64,000 nt of DNA from Alteriqipengyuania abyssalis (GTDB taxonomy: Bacteria; Pseudomonadota; Alphaproteobacteria; Sphingomonadales; Sphingomonadaceae). Positions 9,549 to 17,554 of the stretch are shown in pieces. The stretch lies in the NCBI RefSeq assembly GCF_019857185.1, contig NZ_JAHWXP010000004.1:186001-250000 (forward strand). Direction: 5' to 3'. Position numbers and translations under genes: made by a program. The first letter of the stretch is position 1. Every line of letters begins with the position of its first letter. Below the pieces are notes generated by a model. The model did no database searches, had not been told where the DNA came from, and saw nothing but the letters and a program-made list of their open reading frames with translations.

Positions 9549-10046
9549 GTGCAAATCGTGCGGATGATTGTGTGGGTGATCCTGCTGGTGGCGGTGATCA
9601 TCTTTTCCTGGTCCAACTGGAACCCGGTCGAAGTGACGATCTGGGACAATCTGGTTGTGGAAACCAAGGTGCCCGCGCTGGTCATCATCTCTTTCCTGAT
9701 CGGCTTCCTGCCGGTGTGGCTCTATTCGCGCGGCGTGATCTGGAGCCTCAATCGCAAGATCCGCAGCCTCGAGATCGCGGCCAAGGCCAGCTCCGTCTCC
9801 GCCGCCGCACGCGAATCCGACCGCGAGGAGGCAGAGCGGCGGGAAGAAGCGCACATCGAGCCGCAACCCGCGCCCGCTACCGATCCCGCTGCCGCTCCCG
9901 CCCCGGCAGCGGTGAACACCACGCCGACGGTTGACGAGACCCCGGCGGAAGAGGAAACCCGCCTGACCGCCGACGACACGGCACATGGCGATGCACCCGC
10001 CACGGATGATCGCAAACCGACACAGGATACGACAGCCAGCTCGTGA
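9549..10046 (+). CDS. LapA-domain (DUF1049) inner-membrane protein
   Basis: 165 residues starting at GTG 9549, with a strong GGGGGGAAG ribosome site 5 nt upstream. An upstream ATG at 9522 has no such site. There are two membrane segments: about residues 4-22 (IVWVILLVAVIIFSW) and 43-62 (VIISFLIGFLPVWLYSRG). The LapA motif NWNPVEVTIW lies between them. The C-terminal half is a soluble coiled segment and an Ala/Pro/Thr-rich tail. LapA proteins associate with LPS assembly in enterobacteria; a role here is not established. Its stop overlaps the pyrF start (GTGA). Confidence 0.85.
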   Translation: MQIVRMIVWVILLVAVIIFSWSNWNPVEVTIWDNLVVETKVPALVIISFLIGFLPVWLYSRGVIWSLNRKIRSLEIAAKASSVSAAARESDREEAERREEAHIEPQPAPATDPAAAPAPAAVNTTPTVDETPAEEETRLTADDTAHGDAPATDDRKPTQDTTASS

Positions 10047-10717
10047 GCAACCCGGTCTATCTCGCCCTCGACCTGCCGCGGATCGACGCGGCGCGTGCCC
10101 TCGCCGAAAAGGTGAAGGGCCATGTCGGCGGGTTCAAGCTGGGACTCGAATTCTTCTGCGCGCACGGCCACCACGGGGTGCACGAGATCGCGCAGGTCGG
10201 TCTGCCGATCTTCCTCGACCTCAAGTTCCACGACATCCCCAACACGGTCGCCGGCGCGATGCAGGCGATCCACGTGCTCGAACCCGCGATCGTCACGGTC
10301 CACGCGGGCGGCGGGCGCGCAATGATGGAGGATGCCAAGGCGGCGGCGGGCGAGAATACCAAGGTGGTCGCGGTGACCATGCTTACCAGCCTCGACGAGC
10401 GCGATCTGGAACGCACGGGCGTTTCGGGCAGCGCGCACGATCAGGTGCTGCGCCTTGCCGATCTGGCGCAGGACGCCGGGCTCGACGGGATCGTATGCTC
10501 GGGCCACGAGGTGGGCGAGGTGCACAGGCGCTGGAAGCACGGCTTCTTCGTCGTCCCCGGCCTGCGCCCTGCGGGCAGCGCGGTCGGCGACCAGAAGCGC
10601 GTCGTCACCCCGCGCGCCGCGCGCAATGACGGCGCCAGCGTGCTGGTGATCGGGCGGCCGATTTCGAAGGCGGACGATCCGCTCGCCGCAGCGAAGGCCA
10701 TCGAAGGCACGCTGTGA
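10043..10717 (+). CDS. pyrF: Orotidine 5'-phosphate decarboxylase
   Basis: 224 residues. It catalyses decarboxylation of OMP to UMP, the last step of de novo pyrimidine synthesis. The catalytic signature LDLKFHDIPNTV (D-x-K-x-x-D) is present near residue 65. The phosphate-binding C-terminal end, NDGASVLVIGRPISKADDP, is also intact. The GTG start overlaps the preceding LapA-like gene by 4 bp, so the two are translationally coupled. It converges on the downstream lipoprotein gene with 9 bp between stops. Confidence 0.97.
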   Translation: MSNPVYLALDLPRIDAARALAEKVKGHVGGFKLGLEFFCAHGHHGVHEIAQVGLPIFLDLKFHDIPNTVAGAMQAIHVLEPAIVTVHAGGGRAMMEDAKAAAGENTKVVAVTMLTSLDERDLERTGVSGSAHDQVLRLADLAQDAGLDGIVCSGHEVGEVHRRWKHGFFVVPGLRPAGSAVGDQKRVVTPRAARNDGASVLVIGRPISKADDPLAAAKAIEGTL

Positions 10718-10726
10718 AGCGCGCGC

Positions 10727-11233
10727 CTACTGCTCGGCAGGAGCGATCCTGATTGCTGGCGAATCGTTCGCCTCGGCGCTCCCCGTCGCTTCCGCCGAGG
10801 GCTCGTCCGCGTAATTCTCGAACACGTCGGCCATCATGTCGGGCGAGTTGATGTTATAGCCGACCAGCCTCAGCGAATCGCCCGATCCGCTGAACACGAA
10901 GGTCTCGACGCCCCGGCCCCGTTCGAAATGGGTCTCCATCTGCAAGGTGGTGAAGCTGCCCTGCGGGCTGGTGTTCATGTTGACGTTTGTCTGCGAAGTT
11001 TCCTCGACCGGCCCCAGGCTCTTGCGCACCGTGCCCAGCAGGCGGACGAAATCCTCGCGCGAGGTCGCCTTGCGCAGCTGCTCGCCCGCATTGGTCCAGA
11101 TCGCCTGATCCTCGCCCGCATTCAGCCGCTTGTGGAACAGATCCACCTGCGCGCGCGCATCCTTCGCCTGCTGCACCGGGTTGCACCCGGCCAGCAGCAC
11201 GCCGGCGAGTACCATTGCGATCCATTTCAGCAT
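10727..11233 (-). CDS. DUF4019-like lipoprotein
   Basis: 168 residues from the ATG at 11233; a GGGGGA sequence lies upstream, and an in-frame start at 11248 is less likely. It has a lipoprotein signal peptide with lipobox LLAGC (Cys at 17). The periplasmic domain resembles DUF4019/DUF3887 small NTF2-like domains: a long helix AKDARAQVDLFHKRLNAGE, then strands LQMETHFERGRGVETFVFS. The C-terminal ~30 residues are Ser/Glu/Ala-rich and probably disordered. Function unknown. It lies between pyrF and trpF on the opposite strand. Confidence 0.7.
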   Translation of the reverse strand: MLKWIAMVLAGVLLAGCNPVQQAKDARAQVDLFHKRLNAGEDQAIWTNAGEQLRKATSREDFVRLLGTVRKSLGPVEETSQTNVNMNTSPQGSFTTLQMETHFERGRGVETFVFSGSGDSLRLVGYNINSPDMMADVFENYADEPSAEATGSAEANDSPAIRIAPAEQ

Positions 11234-11318
11234 TGCCGTGTCCCCCACTCGTCAGCCCCGTGCGATTGCCCAGCGAGTACCATTTGCCTCGGCAAGGCCA
11301 AGCTATAAGAGCACACAC

Positions 11319-11963
11319 ATGCCCACCCAGATCAAGATTTGCGGACTCTCGATGCCCGAAACGCTCGATGCGGCGGTGGACGCAGGCGCGAGCCATGTCG
11401 GCCTGGTACATTTCGCAAAGAGCCCGCGCCACGTTACCCTAGACGACGCGGCGAAGCTGCGCCGCCGGGTGCCCGAAGGCGTCAAGGTCGTGCTGCTGAC
11501 CTCGGCCTTGCAGCCCGCCGAGCTCGAAGCCGCCTACCTCGCGGTCAGGCCCGACGTGATCCAGTTTCACGGCAATGAGACGGTCGAGTGGATGGCGCTG
11601 GTCCGCAAGCTGATGGGTGTCGAGACCTGGCGCGCGGTTGGCCTGAAGGAACGCGCCACGCTGGACCGGGCGCAACGCTTTGTCGGTCAGGTCGACCGGG
11701 TGCTGTTCGATGCACCGGCCAAGGCGCTCCCCGGCGGAAATGGCGTCGCCTTCCAGTGGGAGATCCTCGACGGCTACGAACACCCGATGGACTGGGCGCT
11801 GGCGGGCGGTCTGACGCCGAACAATGTCGGTGATGCGATTGCGCGTACCGGCGCGCCGCTCGTCGACACCTCCAGCGGGGTGGAGACCGCGCCGGGCGTG
11901 AAGGACATAGCCCTGATCCGCGCCTTCTGCGACGCGGTGCGCGCTGCGGACGCGAACCCCTGA
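11319..11963 (+). CDS. trpF: Phosphoribosylanthranilate isomerase
   Basis: 214 residues with a TIM-barrel fold. It isomerises PRA to CdRP in tryptophan synthesis. The N-terminal signature IKICGLSMPETLDAA carries the catalytic Cys. A late strand with the general-acid Asp (VDRVLFDAPAK) and the phosphate site LAGGLTPNNVGDAI are present, and the DTSSGVE motif near the C-terminus is intact. The start ATG at 11319 matches the family N-terminus. trpB follows about 720 bp downstream, interrupted by an opposite-strand gene, so the trp genes are not a tight operon here. Confidence 0.97.
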   Translation: MPTQIKICGLSMPETLDAAVDAGASHVGLVHFAKSPRHVTLDDAAKLRRRVPEGVKVVLLTSALQPAELEAAYLAVRPDVIQFHGNETVEWMALVRKLMGVETWRAVGLKERATLDRAQRFVGQVDRVLFDAPAKALPGGNGVAFQWEILDGYEHPMDWALAGGLTPNNVGDAIARTGAPLVDTSSGVETAPGVKDIALIRAFCDAVRAADANP

Positions 11964-12014
11964 GTGCTAGCGCCGGAGCGGCAATGCGCCCCGGCCCGGC
12001 AACCAAAACGACGG

Positions 12015-12479
12015 TTAGAAGAAGGTGCCGATGCCGATGGTTACGGCGTTGGCCTCGTGATGGTCCACGAACACGTGGCGGTATTCGGCGGCGATGTAGG
12101 TGCCGCTGTGGCCGAGATGATGCTCGTAGCCGACGCCCACATGCGGCCCGTCGCCATGGTGGGTGAAGGTGTATCCGCCCGCGAGGAAGATGCTGCCCTT
12201 CTCGCTCACCTTCGTGCCGAGGCGGCCGGTCAGCGCGAGTTCCACGAAGGTGTCTTCGGCAAGGATCTTCTCGCCCGACACTTCACCGCCGAGGAACACC
12301 GTTTCGCCAAGGTCGAAATCATAGCCCGCCGCAATGCCGAGGACCGGATCGGTCTCCCCTTCCGACCATGCGACACCGCCGCGAACTTCCGCACGCGGGC
12401 CACCGGCCGCTTCTTCGGCCAAGGCCGGAGCCGCCGGCAGAGCGATCAGGAGAGCGGACAACACAACAGGTTTAATCAT
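12015..12479 (-). CDS. Small outer-membrane beta-barrel protein
   Basis: 154 residues: a Sec signal peptide (MIKPVVLSALLIALPAAPALA), then alternating amphipathic strands (AEVRGGVAWSEGE, GIAAGYDFDLGETVFLGGEV, IFLAGGYTFTHHGD). It ends in a terminal aromatic strand, AVTIGIGTFF, the usual C-terminal Phe signal for BAM-assisted outer-membrane insertion. Histidines cluster in the last loops (HHGDGPH, HHLGHS, DHHEA), which could bind metal. The gene sits antisense to, and between, trpF and trpB. Ligand unknown. Confidence 0.75.
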   Translation of the reverse strand: MIKPVVLSALLIALPAAPALAEEAAGGPRAEVRGGVAWSEGETDPVLGIAAGYDFDLGETVFLGGEVSGEKILAEDTFVELALTGRLGTKVSEKGSIFLAGGYTFTHHGDGPHVGVGYEHHLGHSGTYIAAEYRHVFVDHHEANAVTIGIGTFF

Positions 12480-12684
12480 CGAAACATCCCATCAAGAGGG
12501 CCACCGCGCACTCGCCGGAGCGCCGGCCCGAACCAGACCCATAAGGCTTCCATCATAGAGAGATGCGCCGCACCCGATTCCCCCGGGGCCGGTTTTTTTG
12601 GGCAGCGCGGGCGTGGCAACCGGCTCGCGAAACGCGCGCAAACCGGTGGACATGATTTTGCGGCTCTGCCAATCGCTCAGGCCT

Positions 12685-13929
12685 ATGCGCACACCCCAGA
12701 CCAGCCCGGGCGACACCGCCGACACCCCCAACAGCTTCCGCCAGCAGCCGGACGATCGCGGCCATTTCGGCGATTTCGGCGGGCGCTACGTCGCCGAAAC
12801 GCTGATGCCGAACATCCTCGCGCTGGAGCAGGCCTATGACGAGGCAAAGAAGGACCCCGCCTTCACCGACCAGTTCGAGGATCTGCTCGAACACTATGTC
12901 GGCCGCCCCAGCCCGCTCTACTTCGCCGAACGCCTGACCGAGGCGCTGGGCGGGGCGCAGGTGTGGTTCAAGCGCGACGAGCTCAATCACACCGGCGCGC
13001 ACAAGATCAACAATTGCATCGGGCAGATCCTGCTCGCGATCCGGATGGGCAAGACTCGCATTATCGCGGAAACCGGCGCGGGCCAGCACGGCGTCGCCAC
13101 CGCCACCGTCTGCGCGCGCTTCGGCCTGCCCTGCGTCGTGTACATGGGCGCCGAAGACGTGCGGCGGCAGTCGCCAAATGTGTTCCGGATGAAGCTGCTC
13201 GGCGCGGAAATCGTGCCCGTCACCAGCGGGCGCGGCACGCTGAAAGACGCGATGAACGAGGCGCTGCGCGACTGGGTCGCGAACGTCGACGACACGTTCT
13301 ACATCATCGGCACCGCGGCGGGCCCGCACCCCTACCCCGCGATGGTCCGCGACTTTCAGAGCGTGATCGGAACCGAAGCGCGCGCGCAGATCCAGCAGCG
13401 CACCAGCCGCCTGCCCGACCTGCTGGTCGCGTGCATCGGCGGCGGCTCGAATGCGCTCGGCCTGTTCCACCCGTTCCTGGATGATGCGGACGTGAAGATG
13501 CTCGGTGTCGAAGCGGCGGGGCTTGGATTGGACGGCGACCAGCACGCCGCCAGCCTGACCGGCGGCGCACCCGGCATCCTCCACGGCAACAAGACCTTCC
13601 TGCTGCAGGACGAGGACGGCCAGATCACCGAAGGCCACTCGATCTCGGCGGGCCTCGACTACCCCGGCATCGGGCCGGAGCATGCGTGGCTGAAGGACAT
13701 CGGCCGCGTCGAATACACCGCCGTCACCGACGACGAGGCGCTGGAAGCCTTCCAGCTGCTGTGCCGGACCGAGGGGATCATCCCCGCGCTGGAGCCGAGC
13801 CACGCGATTGCCGCCGTTGCAAAGCGCGCGAAGGAGATGGACAAGGACGCCATCATCCTCGCGAACTTGTGTGGGCGCGGGGACAAGGACATCTTCACGG
13901 TGGCCGAGAAGCTGGGGGTGGAGATTTGA
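12685..13929 (+). CDS. trpB: Tryptophan synthase beta chain
   Basis: 414 residues. It condenses indole with serine using PLP. The PLP-lysine motif [14 protein letters not shown] is near residue 105, and the phosphate-binding glycine loop GGGSNALG is near 250. The conserved N-terminus [17 protein letters not shown] is complete. The ATG at 12685 is used; in-frame starts further upstream lack family support. The stop overlaps a possible TTG start of the next small gene. A diverged copy of the last ~35 codons lies 250-350 bp downstream (14173-14281). Confidence 0.97.
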   Translation: MRTPQTSPGDTADTPNSFRQQPDDRGHFGDFGGRYVAETLMPNILALEQAYDEAKKDPAFTDQFEDLLEHYVGRPSPLYFAERLTEALGGAQVWFKRDELNHTGAHKINNCIGQILLAIRMGKTRIIAETGAGQHGVATATVCARFGLPCVVYMGAEDVRRQSPNVFRMKLLGAEIVPVTSGRGTLKDAMNEALRDWVANVDDTFYIIGTAAGPHPYPAMVRDFQSVIGTEARAQIQQRTSRLPDLLVACIGGGSNALGLFHPFLDDADVKMLGVEAAGLGLDGDQHAASLTGGAPGILHGNKTFLLQDEDGQITEGHSISAGLDYPGIGPEHAWLKDIGRVEYTAVTDDEALEAFQLLCRTEGIIPALEPSHAIAAVAKRAKEMDKDAIILANLCGRGDKDIFTVAEKLGVEI

Positions 13930-14099
13930 GCCCCCGCAGGCTGGCCTGGATCACAATCGCTCTCGCGCTGGTCGGCTTGCTGTTCCTTGCGGTAAGCGGC
14001 CTGTGGCGCGACAACGGTGCCATAACCGCAACGGGGGGCGTGTTCCTTGCCACGATCACGATACTCGGCTTCTTCGTAAAAGTTGAGAAACCGGAATAG
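13926..14099 (+). CDS. Small two-helix membrane protein, unknown
   Basis: 57 codons from a TTG at 13926 that overlaps the trpB stop (TTGA). A GGGGGTGGAG purine stretch lies just upstream, within the trpB 3' end. The product has two hydrophobic helices ([19 protein letters not shown] and [17 protein letters not shown]) joined by a short loop, [10 protein letters not shown] do not recognise the family. It lies in accessory DNA between trpB and the trpB 3' remnant, so it may have arrived by recombination. The unusual start codon lowers confidence. Confidence 0.5.
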   Translation: MSPRRLAWITIALALVGLLFLAVSGLWRDNGAITATGGVFLATITILGFFVKVEKPE

Positions 14100-14110
14100 T
14101 CGCACTCCCA

Positions 14111-14160
14111 CTCCTCATTGCGAGGAGCCAGGAAGGCGACGTGGCCATCCAGATTAAGAG
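14111..14160. repeat. REP-like dispersed element
   Basis: A 6-bp perfect inverted repeat CTCCTC-ATTGC-GAGGAG (14111-14127) is followed by GCGACGTGGCCATCCAG. This resembles the short interspersed extragenic elements with an 'attgcgag...gcaatccag' type sequence found in many alphaproteobacteria. Only this copy is seen in the window, so calling it a repeat family rests on recognition, not on multiple copies here. Confidence 0.45.
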
Positions 14161-14172
14161 GTTTTGACGAGC

Positions 14173-14281
14173 CGAAACGCGCAAAGGAAATGGACAAGGA
14201 CGCGATGATCCTTGCCAACCTGTGCGGGGGGCGGACAAGGATATTTTCACGGCCGCGGAAAAGCTGAGGGTGGAGATTTGA
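14173..14281 (+). pseudogene. trpB 3'-end remnant
   Basis: This segment aligns with the last ~110 bp of the intact trpB upstream (13820-13929), including the stop codon. It encodes [19 protein letters not shown] one-base deletion in a G-rich run follows, and then DKDIFTAAEKLRVEI-stop. Outside the indel, 34 codons can be compared: 15 differ, of which 12 are synonymous and 3 change the residue (I to M, V to A, G to R). That pattern shows the fragment came from a trpB that evolved under selection, not from a recent tandem duplication. It has no start and no catalytic core. Confidence 0.85.
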
Positions 14282-14285
14282 TCGC

Positions 14286-14579
14286 GTGAGCGAGGGTTAC
14301 CGTCAGAAACTACTCAACTTTGTTTGCAGCATATTTTTGGCGTGGTCGGCGGGGCTGATCATCGCCAACATATCCTGGTTTGTCGCGCTGAGAGACGGAA
14401 GAGCTGAAAATGGTGCGGTCGATCCCTTCCCCGCCCTATACGTACTCGGGGAAAGCCTCATAATCTTGGCCATATTTTCGATTTTGGCAATTTCTGGCAT
14501 CTACTGGATTTTGCACAAAGGGCCATATCGCCCATTCGCTTCGTCAGGCTTTCCACGCGCTACTCTACGTTCCTATTGA
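14286..14579 (+). CDS. Membrane protein, N-terminal part of a probable frameshifted gene
   Basis: 97 codons from a GTG 4 bp after the trpB remnant stop. Two hydrophobic helices are clear: about residues 12-33 (CSIFLAWSAGLIIANISWF) and 53-74 (ESLIILAIFSILAISGIYWIL). The last ~14 residues (FASSGFPRATLRSY) do not look like a natural end. The next frame reads smoothly into the following ORF (PFIRFVRLSTRYSTFLLTLT). A single ~180-residue, four-helix protein disrupted by one indel near 14525-14545 is therefore likely. The codon use is noticeably more A/T-rich than in the neighbouring trp genes. Family not recognised. Confidence 0.55.
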   Translation: MSEGYRQKLLNFVCSIFLAWSAGLIIANISWFVALRDGRAENGAVDPFPALYVLGESLIILAIFSILAISGIYWILHKGPYRPFASSGFPRATLRSY

Positions 14580-14830
14580 CGCTTACCGGCTTCATCCTAG
14601 CGAATATTCTACTGTCTACCGGATACTTCACCCGTAATAGCTGCGAGCAACTCGACGGCGCACTTTTTCACGAGTGCTATATCACCATTTCCCCATGGAT
14701 TTTGATACCTTGTGGAATATTCGGCGTATCCTTGCTCGTGCTGAACGTGCTGAAGGCTGTCGACACGATGGTTTCGTTTTCAAGAACGAGGCGATCCCCC
14801 TCCCCTGAAGGTGAGGGGGCTAAAGGATGA
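14576..14830 (+). CDS. Membrane protein, C-terminal part of a probable frameshifted gene
   Basis: 84 codons. If read as a separate gene, it starts at a TTG that overlaps the previous stop (TTGA). It begins inside a hydrophobic helix (TLTGFILANILLSTGYF) and has a second helix near residues 40-62 (ISPWILIPCGIFGVSLLVL). The last ~15 residues (RRSPSPEGEGAKG) are encoded by the hairpin repeat at 14796-14819, so the original C-terminus has been replaced or extended. It overlaps the GFA gene by ATGA. Best explained as the 3' half of the gene that starts at 14286. Confidence 0.45.
   Translation: MTLTGFILANILLSTGYFTRNSCEQLDGALFHECYITISPWILIPCGIFGVSLLVLNVLKAVDTMVSFSRTRRSPSPEGEGAKG
14796..14819. repeat. 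REP-like GC hairpin (CCCCCTC / GAGGGGG)
   Basis: A perfect 7-bp inverted repeat with a 10-nt loop (14796-14802 and 14813-14819). It lies inside the 3' end of the membrane ORF and just before the GFA start codon. Short CCCCTC...GAGGGG palindromes are common dispersed extragenic elements in Sphingomonadales genomes; that attribution is from general knowledge. Confidence 0.5.
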
Positions 14831-15261
14831 ACAACAACCAACCCCTCTCCCTCCACGGCTCGTGCCATTGCGGCAAAGTTTCGGTCGAACTGCGGACCTC
14901 ATCAGAGACACTCCCGGCGGCGCGCGCGTGCGGGTGCTCCTTCTGCATCAAGCATGGCGCGGCATGGACCAGCGATCCTCAGGGCGTGCTCGTCCTGTCG
15001 CATCGCGCACCCGACGACATCCGTCGCTACCGCTTCGGGCTGGGCATCACCGACTTCATCATCTGCACGCATTGTGGCGTGCCGTGCGTGGCGTTGGGAA
15101 TGGTCGACGAGAGGCTGCTGGGCGTCGTCAACATCAACACGATGGACCGCTTGAGCGACTTAGCCCCCGCTAGCCCCGCCTCCTTCGATGGGGAAGAGAC
15201 CGAGGACCGGCTCGCACGGCGACGCAAGGGGTGGACTCCGGCGCGCGTGGTGTGCGGTTAG
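14827..15261 (+). CDS. GFA-family (glutathione-dependent formaldehyde-activating-like) zinc protein
   Basis: 144 residues with the zinc-binding cysteine pattern of the GFA/CENP-V fold: GSCHCGKVSVEL near residue 10, CGCSFCIKHGAAW near 36, and ICTHCGVPC near 78. Members bind two zinc ions; the founding enzyme accelerates S-hydroxymethylglutathione formation, but most relatives have unknown substrates. It overlaps the upstream membrane ORF by 4 bp and lies in the accessory segment between trpB and trpA, followed by a 328-bp gap with repeats. An unrelated physiological role is possible. Confidence 0.85.
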   Translation: MNNNQPLSLHGSCHCGKVSVELRTSSETLPAARACGCSFCIKHGAAWTSDPQGVLVLSHRAPDDIRRYRFGLGITDFIICTHCGVPCVALGMVDERLLGVVNINTMDRLSDLAPASPASFDGEETEDRLARRRKGWTPARVVCG

Positions 15262-15589
15262 GCTTTCGGAGCGCCGCCGGCGGGCTTTGCAAGACGCCTG
15301 ACGGATTTGCGCCTCTCCCACCTTCCACGTCGCCCCGACCACCGAGCCGGGGCAAGGCTTCCTTCAATCCCATCGAAGAAAAGCCCGATCCCGGATCAAG
15401 TCCGGGATGACGATGGAAACGAAGGCAATCGCGCTGTCCTACACCCCCTCCCCACGGGCATAATCGTCGCATGACCCGCTCAGCGCCCTTCCCCACCCAG
15501 CCGTTCTTTGCCATGCGCATCGCCAACCCGTTTTTCTAACCTAGGACAGTGTGTCAGGTGTGTCAGCGTTCAGCCCCGAGAGCCCTACG
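15262..15589. other. Non-coding gap between GFA gene and trpA with repeat relics
   Basis: 328 bp with no convincing gene. It contains one clear palindromic repeat (15388-15408). Around 15328-15356 there is a degenerate GC-rich stretch, CGTCGCCCCGACCACCGAGC, resembling a decayed copy of similar elements. The last ~50 bp should include the trpA promoter, but no convincing -35/-10 pair could be chosen. Confidence 0.6.
15388..15408. repeat. REP-like palindrome (ATCCCGGA-TCAAG-TCCGGGAT)
   Basis: A perfect 8-bp inverted repeat with a 5-nt spacer, followed by GACG. The sequence matches the well-known 'cccggatcaagtccgggatgac' type interspersed palindrome seen in many alphaproteobacterial genomes. 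One copy is seen here, in the gap upstream of trpA. Confidence 0.65.
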
Positions 15590-16390
15590 ATGAACAACGC
15601 GAACCGAATCGCAGCCGCTTTCGCAAAGCCCCACCCCGCGCTTGTGTGCTTCGTCACCGCGGGCGATGGCGATACCGCCGCCAATCTCGATGCGCTGGTC
15701 GAAGGCGGCGCGGATGTGATCGAGCTGGGGATGCCCTTCACCGATCCGATGGCGGATGGGCCCGCGATCCAGGCGGCCAATATCCGCGCGTTGAAGGCGG
15801 GCACCACCACGCAAGACGTGCTGATGATCGCCAACGAGTTCCGCGAGCGTCACCCGGACGTGCCGCTCGTGCTGATGGGCTACGCCAACCCGATGGTCCG
15901 GCGCGGGCCTGAGTGGTTCGCGCAAGAGGCAGCAGGCGCGGGCGTGGACGGGGTGATCTGCGTCGACATCCCGCCCGAAGAGGACTCCGCGCTCGGCCCG
16001 GCATTGCGCGAACGGGGCATCGCTCCGATCCGTCTCGCCACGCCGACCACCGACGACTTCCGCCTGCCGACCGTGATCGAGGGGAGCGAAGGCTTCCTCT
16101 ACTACGTCTCCGTCGCAGGGATCACCGGCAAGCAGAGCGCCGCGCAGGACTCGATCGATGCGGCGGTGAAGCGGCTGAAGGCGGCGACCGACCTGCCTGT
16201 GGCGGTCGGCTTCGGCGTGCGCACGCCCGAGCAGGCCGGGGCGATCGCCAAGGTGGCCGATGGCGTCGTGGTCGGCTCGGCGCTGGTCGATCTGGTCGCC
16301 GAACATGGCGTTGATGCACCCGCGCACCTGCGCGATCTCACCGCAAGGCTTGCCAAGGCGGTCCATTCTGCGGAAAGAGCAGCCGCATGA
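15590..16390 (+). CDS. trpA: Tryptophan synthase alpha chain
   Basis: 266 residues with a TIM-barrel fold. It releases indole from indole-3-glycerol phosphate and works as a complex with TrpB. The family signature [20 protein letters not shown] with the catalytic Glu is near residue 46. The flexible loop segment and the phosphate-binding end ([22 protein letters not shown]) are intact. The ATG at 15590 fits the family N-terminus ([13 protein letters not shown]). It overlaps accD by 4 bp (ATGA). It is separated from trpB by 1.66 kb of accessory sequence. Confidence 0.97.
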   Translation: MNNANRIAAAFAKPHPALVCFVTAGDGDTAANLDALVEGGADVIELGMPFTDPMADGPAIQAANIRALKAGTTTQDVLMIANEFRERHPDVPLVLMGYANPMVRRGPEWFAQEAAGAGVDGVICVDIPPEEDSALGPALRERGIAPIRLATPTTDDFRLPTVIEGSEGFLYYVSVAGITGKQSAAQDSIDAAVKRLKAATDLPVAVGFGVRTPEQAGAIAKVADGVVVGSALVDLVAEHGVDAPAHLRDLTARLAKAVHSAERAAA

Positions 16391-17235
16391 GCTGGTTCAA
16401 TCGTGTCCGCAATTCGCTGCCCTTCGTGGCCAAGCGCTCCACCGACGAAACGCTGTGGATCAAGTGCAAGGGCTGCGGAGAGATGATCTTCGCAAGCGAC
16501 TATGCCGACAATCTCTACGTCTGCCCGCGTTGCGAGCATCATGGCCGGATCGGTGCGGACACGCGCATCGCGATGCTGATGGACGAGGGCTTCACGCTGC
16601 TGCCCCAGCCCGAGGTCAAGGAAGACCCGCTCAAGTTCCGCGATTCCAAGCGCTATACCGACCGGCTGAGGGCCGCGCGCGCCAGCAATCCGCACCGCGA
16701 TGCCTTCACCGTCGCCAGCGGGGCGATCGACGGCCAGCCTGCGGTCGTGGGCGTGCAGGACTTCCACTTCATGGGCGGTTCGATGGGCATGGCGGTGGGC
16801 CAGGCCTTCTGCGACGGCGCTGCCGAAGCGCTGCGGCGCAAGTGCGGCTATGTCGTCGTCACGGCGGCGGGCGGCGCGCGGATGCAGGAAGGCATTCTCA
16901 GCCTGATGCAGATGCCCAAGGCGACCGTGATGGTGCGCAAGCTGCGCGCGGCGGGCCTGCCCTATATCGTGCTGCTGACCGACCCGACCACCGGCGGCGT
17001 GACCGCGAGCTACGCGATGCTCGGCGATGTTCAGATCGCGGAGCCGGGCGCGCTGATCGGCTTTGCGGGCCAGCGCGTGATCCAGGAGACGATCCGCGAA
17101 CAGCTGCCCGAAGGCTTCCAGCGCGCCGAATACCTGCACGAACACGGCATGGTGGACCGCGTGGTGCACCGCCACGACCTGAAGGGCGAGCTGGCGACGA
17201 TGCTGCGCTATATGCGCGGATCGAAGGCGGCTTGA
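16387..17235 (+). CDS. accD: Acetyl-CoA carboxylase carboxyltransferase subunit beta
   Basis: 282 residues. Together with AccA it transfers carboxyl from biotin to acetyl-CoA, giving malonyl-CoA for fatty acid synthesis. The N-terminal zinc ribbon ([10 protein letters not shown]...CPRCEHHGR) is near residues 27-49. It is followed by the crotonase-fold carboxyltransferase domain with [24 protein letters not shown] and [17 protein letters not shown]. Translationally coupled to trpA (ATGA overlap). The trpA-accD-folC order is common in alphaproteobacteria. Confidence 0.97.
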   Translation: MSWFNRVRNSLPFVAKRSTDETLWIKCKGCGEMIFASDYADNLYVCPRCEHHGRIGADTRIAMLMDEGFTLLPQPEVKEDPLKFRDSKRYTDRLRAARASNPHRDAFTVASGAIDGQPAVVGVQDFHFMGGSMGMAVGQAFCDGAAEALRRKCGYVVVTAAGGARMQEGILSLMQMPKATVMVRKLRAAGLPYIVLLTDPTTGGVTASYAMLGDVQIAEPGALIGFAGQRVIQETIREQLPEGFQRAEYLHEHGMVDRVVHRHDLKGELATMLRYMRGSKAA

Positions 17236-17257
17236 ACACTCGGACGGGCGACGAAGA

Positions 17258-17554
17258 ATGAAGCCCAGGCGCGACAGACGGCTGGCAATAGCGCTGCTGC
17301 TGTTCGCGTTCGCTGCAATGGCGGCGACTCTTCAGTCCGTTATTGCCGCTAACTGGATGAATGCAGCGGCAATCGGCCATTGGGAATGGTTCGTTGACAC
17401 TTGGGGCGAGGAACTCCCTGCTCGCGGCCCCAAGGCCTTCTGCTTCGACTGGTGTGCGCCCGAGTTGCCCTTCTGGGCCGGTTGGCTTGCCATAGGGTGC
17501 TTCGCGTCAGGCTTCGTTCTCATCGCATGGACCTGGTGGAGGCCAAAGGCATGA
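17258..17554 (+). CDS. Small two-helix membrane protein, unknown
   Basis: 98 residues. Hydrophobic helices lie at about residues 9-32 (LAIALLLFAFAAMAATLQSV) and 70-92 (PFWAGWLAIGCFASGFVLIAW). Between them is a loop with two cysteines (AFCFDWCAPE) that would probably be periplasmic and could form a disulfide. It lies between accD and folC. Its stop overlaps the folC start (ATGA), so it is co-translated with housekeeping genes, but I recognise no family. The coupling and intact frame support a real gene. Confidence 0.65.
   Translation: MKPRRDRRLAIALLLFAFAAMAATLQSVIAANWMNAAAIGHWEWFVDTWGEELPARGPKAFCFDWCAPELPFWAGWLAIGCFASGFVLIAWTWWRPKA

Noticed and set aside
12480-12684. trp attenuator/leader before trpB
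   Set aside because: No short Trp-rich leader peptide followed by alternative hairpins was found; the run of T's near 12594 has no convincing stem.
13926-15589. Mobile element or genomic island between trpB and trpA
   Set aside because: No transposase, integrase or terminal repeats; too short. Recombination at trpB explains the remnant better.
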